Origin: Polyrhizophydium stewartii
Taxonomy: Eukaryota; Chytridiomycota; Chytridiomycetes; Rhizophydiales
Length of the DNA: 32,099 nucleotides
Assembly (NCBI GenBank): GCA_027604665.1
Contig: JADGIZ010000064.1
Coordinates: 1-32,099, forward strand
Reading direction: 5' to 3'
Shown here: piece by piece, positions 27,489 to 32,099 of the stretch
Layout: each line of letters opens with the position of its first letter
Position numbering within the stretch: position 1 is the stretch's first letter
Notes under the pieces: model-generated
The model's database searches: none
The model's input: the letters and a program-made list of their open reading frames with translations, nothing else
What the model was told of the DNA's origin: nothing
Position numbers and translations under genes: made by a program

Positions 27489-30400
27489 ATGGACCAGGAC
27501 GACCTCTACGACGAGTTTGGTGAGCGAGGGCTGCTACTGCTGCGGCTACTGATGCTGCAGGCAACATGCGTGTGAGTGTACCGAACTCTCACCCAATGGC
27601 GCACCGCTGACGCACCGGCTACCGCGGCAGGCAACTATATTGGGCCGGACCCGGACGACCAGGAAGGCGAGAGCGACTACGAGGTGCAGCAGCCCACGTT
27701 TGTCGCTGCAGGCGGCGTGGGTGCGCGCGGCGGCCGCGGCGACGGCGGCCACGCAGAAGAAGACAGCGCGCATGGCGGCGCCGGCAGCAGCGCATTGATG
27801 CAGGTCGACGGTGCGTGTCGCGCCCACCAACCGCACGGCGAGATCACCCCGCCGCCGTTGTCTTCGCTGCTGACATGAAACCCCAAAGTCGAGCCGTCGA
27901 CTCAGATTGTGCTGCACGAGGACAAAAAGTACTATCCGTCGGCAGAAGAAGTGTTTGGCGAGGACGTCGAGGCGCTCGTGCAAGAGGAGGACACGCAGCT
28001 GCTCTCCGAGCCCATCATCGCGCCAAAGAAGGCCAAGAAGACGTTTATCCACGAAAAGGACCTGCCCGAGACCCGCTTCAGCAAAGAGTGCGTGCGTGCG
28101 CTGTGGTCGCACTTTCACCTCTCTGCCAGCATGCATAGAGCAGCGCCTGCTAACGCACGCGTATAGATACCTCGCCGATCTCGCCGCATTCCCAGAGATG
28201 GTGCGCAATATTGCCATTGTGGGCCATCTGCATCACGGCAAGACTTCGTTTGTGGACATGCTTGTCGAGCAGACTCACGCGATCGACTGGAGTGTCGACA
28301 AGAACGTACGCTACACTGATGTGCACGAGCTTGAGCGCACTCGTGGCGTGTCGATCAAGGCCATGCCCATGTCACTGGTCCTGCCAGACCTGCGCGGCAA
28401 GTCACATCGGCTGAACATCATGGACACACCAGGCCACGTCAATTTCTCGGACGAGGTCACCGCGGCGCTGCGCATCTCGGACGGCGCAGTCGTTGTCGTC
28501 GACGCCATCGAAGGTGTCATGGCCAACACGCGCCGAGTGATTGAGCATCTTGTCTTCGACAACGTCCCGATGGTGCTTGTCATCAACAAGGTGGACCGCC
28601 TGATCCTCGAGCTCAAGCTGCCGCCGACAGACGCATACTTTAAGCTCCAGCACACGATCGAAGAGGTCAACACAATCCTGGCGGGCTTCTCTCGGCCACG
28701 CCTGTCGCCCGAGCTCGGCAATGTGTGCTTTGCCTCGAGCCTGATGGGCTGGTGCTTCTCGCTCAAATCGTTTGCGAAAATGTACGCAGAGACATCCGAG
28801 GAAGCGTTTGACTCTGAGGAGTTTGCCCGCCGTCTCTGGGGAAACATTTTCTTTGACCCATCCAAGCGCACGTTCCGCAAAAAGCCGAGCGCCGAGGCAA
28901 CCACACGCACGTTCGTGCACTTTATCCTCGAGCCGCTGTACAAGCTGTATTCGCACGTTATCAGCGAGGAACCCAAGGAACTCAAGAGAACGCTCGCATC
29001 CCTTGGCATCCATCTCAAGCAATCGCTTCTTTCGATGGACATCAAGCCGCTGCTGCGCATCGTGTGCCAGGAGTTCTTTGGCACGCTCAATGGCTTCTCT
29101 GAGATGTGCATCACGCATCTTCCTTCGCCTATTTCGAGCGCGACCATCAAGGTAAGCGGATTTGCTCTGGAATGTCGTGGTTAGAGATTCATAATCAAAT
29201 GCATTTGCTAACCATCTGTCTTGCTGGACTGTTGGCGGCTGTGCAGCTCGAGCGCACCTACACAGGCCCCATGAAGAGCAAGTATAGCGAAGCAATCCGC
29301 GCGTGTGACCCCGACGGCCCGCTGATGATCCAGATCGTCAAAATGTACAACGCCGACGACGTCACGACATTTGACGCCTTTGGCCGCGTTCTTAGTGGAA
29401 CCGTCTCGGCCAATCAGCGCGTGCGCGTGCTCGGCGAGGCATACTCGCCCGACGACGATGAGGATAGCAGCATACAGGAAGTTGCTGCAGTCTCAATTTA
29501 TCAATCGAGGTAAATATGGTTGCTGCCCGCCCGCGAGCCTGTTCTGCCGACCGCTGACGCACACCTTCAGATACAAAATCAAAATGTCTTCTGTTCCCGC
29601 AGGCAACTGGGTTCTGCTGACAGGCGTCGATGCGTCGATCGTCAAAACGGCCACGATCACCAACGTCGATGATGACGACGACGACGACCCGGTGCACATC
29701 TTCAAGCCTCTGCGCTTCGACACACAAGCGGTGCTCAAGGTCGCTATCGAGCCTGTTACTCCGACCGATTTGCCCAAGATGCTCGACGGCCTGCGCAAGA
29801 TCCTCAAGAGCTATCCGATCGCGCAAACAAAGGTCAGTTTGGGTGTTTTCCTGAGCGTGCTCAACTCGGATAGTCTGCTGACAATTGCCTTTAGGTCGAG
29901 GAGTCTGGCGAGCACATCATTTTCGGCACGGGCGAATTGCATCTCGACTGCATCCTGCACGACTTGCGCAAGCTGTTTTCGGAGATTGAGATCAAGGTTG
30001 CCGATCCAGTCGTCCGTTTCTGCGAAACTGTCGTTGAGACGTCGTCGCTCAAGTGTTTTGCAGAGACGCCCAACAAGATGTGAGTGGGCTCTTGTTTGAA
30101 TGGAGCTTCGTGGCCTCACGCTGACATCGCCCCAGGAACAAAATCACCATGATCTGCGAGCCACTCGAGCGCGGCATTGCCGAGGACATTGAGAATTTGA
30201 GCGTCAGTATCAAATGGCAGCCCAGGGCTCTGGGCGAGCACTTTGTCAGAAAGTACAGCTGGGACCTGCTCGCCTCGCGCAACATCTGGGCTTTTGGTCC
30301 GACAGACGCAAGCCCCAACATCCTGATCAATGACACGCTGCCGTCCGAGACGGACCGCACGCTGCTGTTCTCAATCAAGGACTCGATCCGCCAAGGCTTC

Positions 30401-31211
30401 CAGTGGAGCACCCGTGAGGGCCCGCTGACAGACGAGCGTGAGTGTTGGGATCGATCCGCCGCAACTCCGCTAGGCTTTCGAGTCTGACAAACTGGCTTCC
30501 CGACTGTATTAGCGATCCGCAACGTCAAGTTCAGGATCCTTGACGCAACAATCGCAGGCGAGCCGCTGTATCGTGGAAGTGGCCAGATTATTCCGACAGC
30601 CCGCCGCGTGTGCTACTCGTCGTTCCTCACGGCAACGCCCCGCCTGATGGAGCCCGTCTACTTTGTCGAGATTCAGGCACCGGCGGACTGCGTGCCAGCT
30701 GTCTACACTGTGCTTGCGCGCCGCCGCGGCCATGTCACCCAAGACCAGCCCAAGGCAGGCTCCCCGCTGTACGTCGTCAAGGCGCTTATCCCCGTCATCG
30801 ACTCTGCAGGCTTCGAAACGGACCTGCGCATGCACACGCAGGGCCAGGCTTTCTGCCAGCAGATCTTTGACCACTGGCAGGTGAGTGCGTGGCCTGTGTA
30901 ACACTTGACGATCTTGCCGACATGCTGAAGCGCTGCTGTACCGCTGCTCTCAGATTGTTCCGGGAGATCCTCTGGACAAGTCCGTTGTTCTCCGTCCGCT
31001 CGAGCCCAGTCAGGGCCTTCACCTCGCTCGCGACTTCATGATCAAGACGCGCCGGCGCAAAGGCCTCAGCGAGGATGTCGCCGTGACAAAGTACTTTGAC
31101 GACCCGATGGTGAGCTTGCTGTTGGCCGGCCAGTCATGCATATCGTGCTGACAACCTCACTTGCAGCTTCTCGAGCTCGCCAAGACAGAGGGCGAGCTAC
31201 TGCTGCGCTGA
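27489..31211 (+). CDS. SNU114: U5 snRNP GTPase SNU114/EFTUD2
   Basis: EF-2-like GTPase of the U5 snRNP that controls BRR2 during spliceosome activation and disassembly. Eleven exons (27489-27519, 27631-27810, 27889-28087, 28167-29151, 29247-29509, 29571-29832, 29895-30079, 30136-30437, 30513-30880, 30954-31109, 31167-31211) give 991 aa (human 972). The start [17 protein letters not shown] matches human MDTDLYDEFGNYIGPE and fixes the 31-nt first exon. GTPase motifs: GHLHHGKT (about 156-163), [15 protein letters not shown] and [18 protein letters not shown]. Later domains carry [13 protein letters not shown] [67 protein letters not shown] and [15 protein letters not shown]. The acidic N-terminal region is Gly-rich in exon 2. 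Most introns are 56-95 nt, with CTGAC or CTAAC branch motifs. Confidence 0.96.
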
Positions 31212-31435
31212 GATGCGTAATGCCTTCCATCGTCGCCCTGCCAAGGTCTGCAGCCTCAATTGGATGACTTGCAAAAGCAGTGGCTGCAGCAGTCGGAATA
31301 CAGCACCAGGAGCAGTGCCCGAGCCCAATGCCCACCTTCGCTGGGCTGCTTGTCCCGCTGCCTGTGCCTCCGCCTGCTCGGTGCCCAGCTTGTCCACGCC
31401 ACGACGCCTCGTTGCATGACTGACCGCTCGAGCCG
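31212..31435 (+). other. 3' flank of SNU114
   Basis: 224 nt after the SNU114 stop. Lower gene-like character, no AATAAA close to the stop and no recognised gene, RNA or repeat. Confidence 0.5.
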
Positions 31436-32099
31436 ATGCCCTCGTTCACGGCATCCGGCATGCAAGCCGCAAGCCGCCGCACGCTCGCGACCAACATCCC
31501 GATGGTGGTGCGGCCGAACTGGCCGCAGAGACCGAGCCGCCGCTCGCTGCCCAGCGGCTGCACTGTGCTGGACGCAGCCTCCGGTGCGGCATCCATCTTC
31601 ATCGCTGCTCCGCATCAGCTTGGAAGCACGGACCAGATGCAGCGGGATATCCCGCTTGGTGTGGTGACGGCAACGCCGAGAGCGTGCGGTGCTTCCATGC
31701 GCCATCCATCAGTGCCCGGCAGACCCGTGCGCGGTCAGTCAGCCGGGTCTGCCCCGTGGCCCTTCTTGAACTGGGACCGAGCCAGCAAGGAGTCCATTTG
31801 CAGAGACTCTCAGCCATGGATGCCCCGGCCATTGGAACGAGCCATCGGGAGAGCAACAGGTGGGCAGATTGGGTCCAACGGCCGCTCGTGGTTGAGTGAC
31901 AACGACGCTCCATCGGCTGGCCGACACGACCGACTGCTTGCAGACTCCACGGCCGCGCGCAGAAAGTGCGACCTGGACGTCTGCAGCACTCGGCTCTCAT
32001 GCTCTGTGTGGCATTGGATGAGCCGGAAAGTCGGTGTCGCTTGGTCGCTGCCGCCTGATCGGCTCGACTTCGTGAGTTGTTGTCCTCGGCGGCAGATGC
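31436..32099 (+). CDS. Unrecognised open frame running off the right edge
   Basis: From ATG at 31436 one frame stays open for 221 codons to the last base of the window. The first 80 or so codons favour G or C at the third position, like the real genes here; after about 31680 that bias weakens, so a donor there or simple chance are both possible. The N-terminus (MPSFTASGMQAASRRTLATN) lacks acidic residues and carries Arg, which could suit a mitochondrial presequence. No domain is recognised. Opposite-strand frames overlap it and are equally unrecognised. It may be the first exon of a gene continuing beyond the window. Confidence 0.22.
   Translation, partial: MPSFTASGMQAASRRTLATNIPMVVRPNWPQRPSRRSLPSGCTVLDAASGAASIFIAAPHQLGSTDQMQRDIPLGVVTATPRACGASMRHPSVPGRPVRGQSAGSAPWPFLNWDRASKESICRDSQPWMPRPLERAIGRATGGQIGSNGRSWLSDNDAPSAGRHDRLLADSTAARRKCDLDVCSTRLSCSVWHWMSRKVGVAWSLPPDRLDFVSCCPRRQM

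Noticed and set aside
1..32099. Mobile elements, rRNA and tRNA genes
   Set aside because: No transposase, reverse transcriptase, terminal repeats, or tRNA/rRNA-like stretch was recognised by eye; a tRNAscan or repeat-library search could still find short degenerate ones.

Overview
The window is nuclear DNA of a GC-rich, intron-rich, gene-dense eukaryote, most likely a flagellated (chytrid-type) fungus. The evidence is threefold. COX9-type cytochrome oxidase subunit VIIa has the fungal length and N-terminus. There is a RIB43A protein, a structural part of motile-cilium doublet microtubules that non-flagellated yeasts lack. Finally, 51 short spliceosomal introns (56-301 nt, mostly 60-95) could be placed; about two thirds carry a CTGAC branch-point motif shortly before the acceptor. 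No species is assigned. Exon joins come from reading frame, GT/GC..AG ends, branch points and family resemblance recalled from memory; no transcript or database was consulted.

Layout, left to right: RPN2 (-, 351-4444); GATD1-like DJ-1/PfpI protein (+, 4686-5747); RIB43A (-, 6023-7632); COX9 (-, 8154-8357); MON1 (+, 8488-10454); RPN9 (+, 10535-12270); TPR/MLP1 nuclear-basket nucleoporin (-, 12374-20728); a doubtful small spliced gene (+, 20812-21028); cis-prenyltransferase DHDDS/RER2 (+, 21423-22800); coilin (-, 22834-24956); mitochondrial threonyl-tRNA synthetase (-, 24989-27243); U5 snRNP GTPase SNU114/EFTUD2 (+, 27489-31211); and an unrecognised frame that stays open to the right edge (+, from 31436). 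All recognised genes close exactly in frame after joining.

The genes are mostly housekeeping: proteasome regulatory particle (RPN2, RPN9), nuclear pore (TPR), snRNP biogenesis and splicing (coilin, SNU114), endosome maturation (MON1), dolichol synthesis (DHDDS), mitochondrial translation and respiration (ThrRS, COX9) and flagellum (RIB43A). They do not form one pathway. Spacing is very tight: 80 nt between MON1 and RPN9, 33 nt between the convergent stops of DHDDS and coilin, and 32 nt between the ThrRS stop and the coilin start on the same strand.

No mobile element, CRISPR array, rRNA or tRNA was recognised. The points most worth a second look are a fungal coilin packed behind ThrRS, a histidine-rich insert in the ThrRS catalytic domain, a period-4 Ser-Pro array on the N-terminus of TPR, two GC-AG introns in MON1, and the splice-donor pattern of the whole window.
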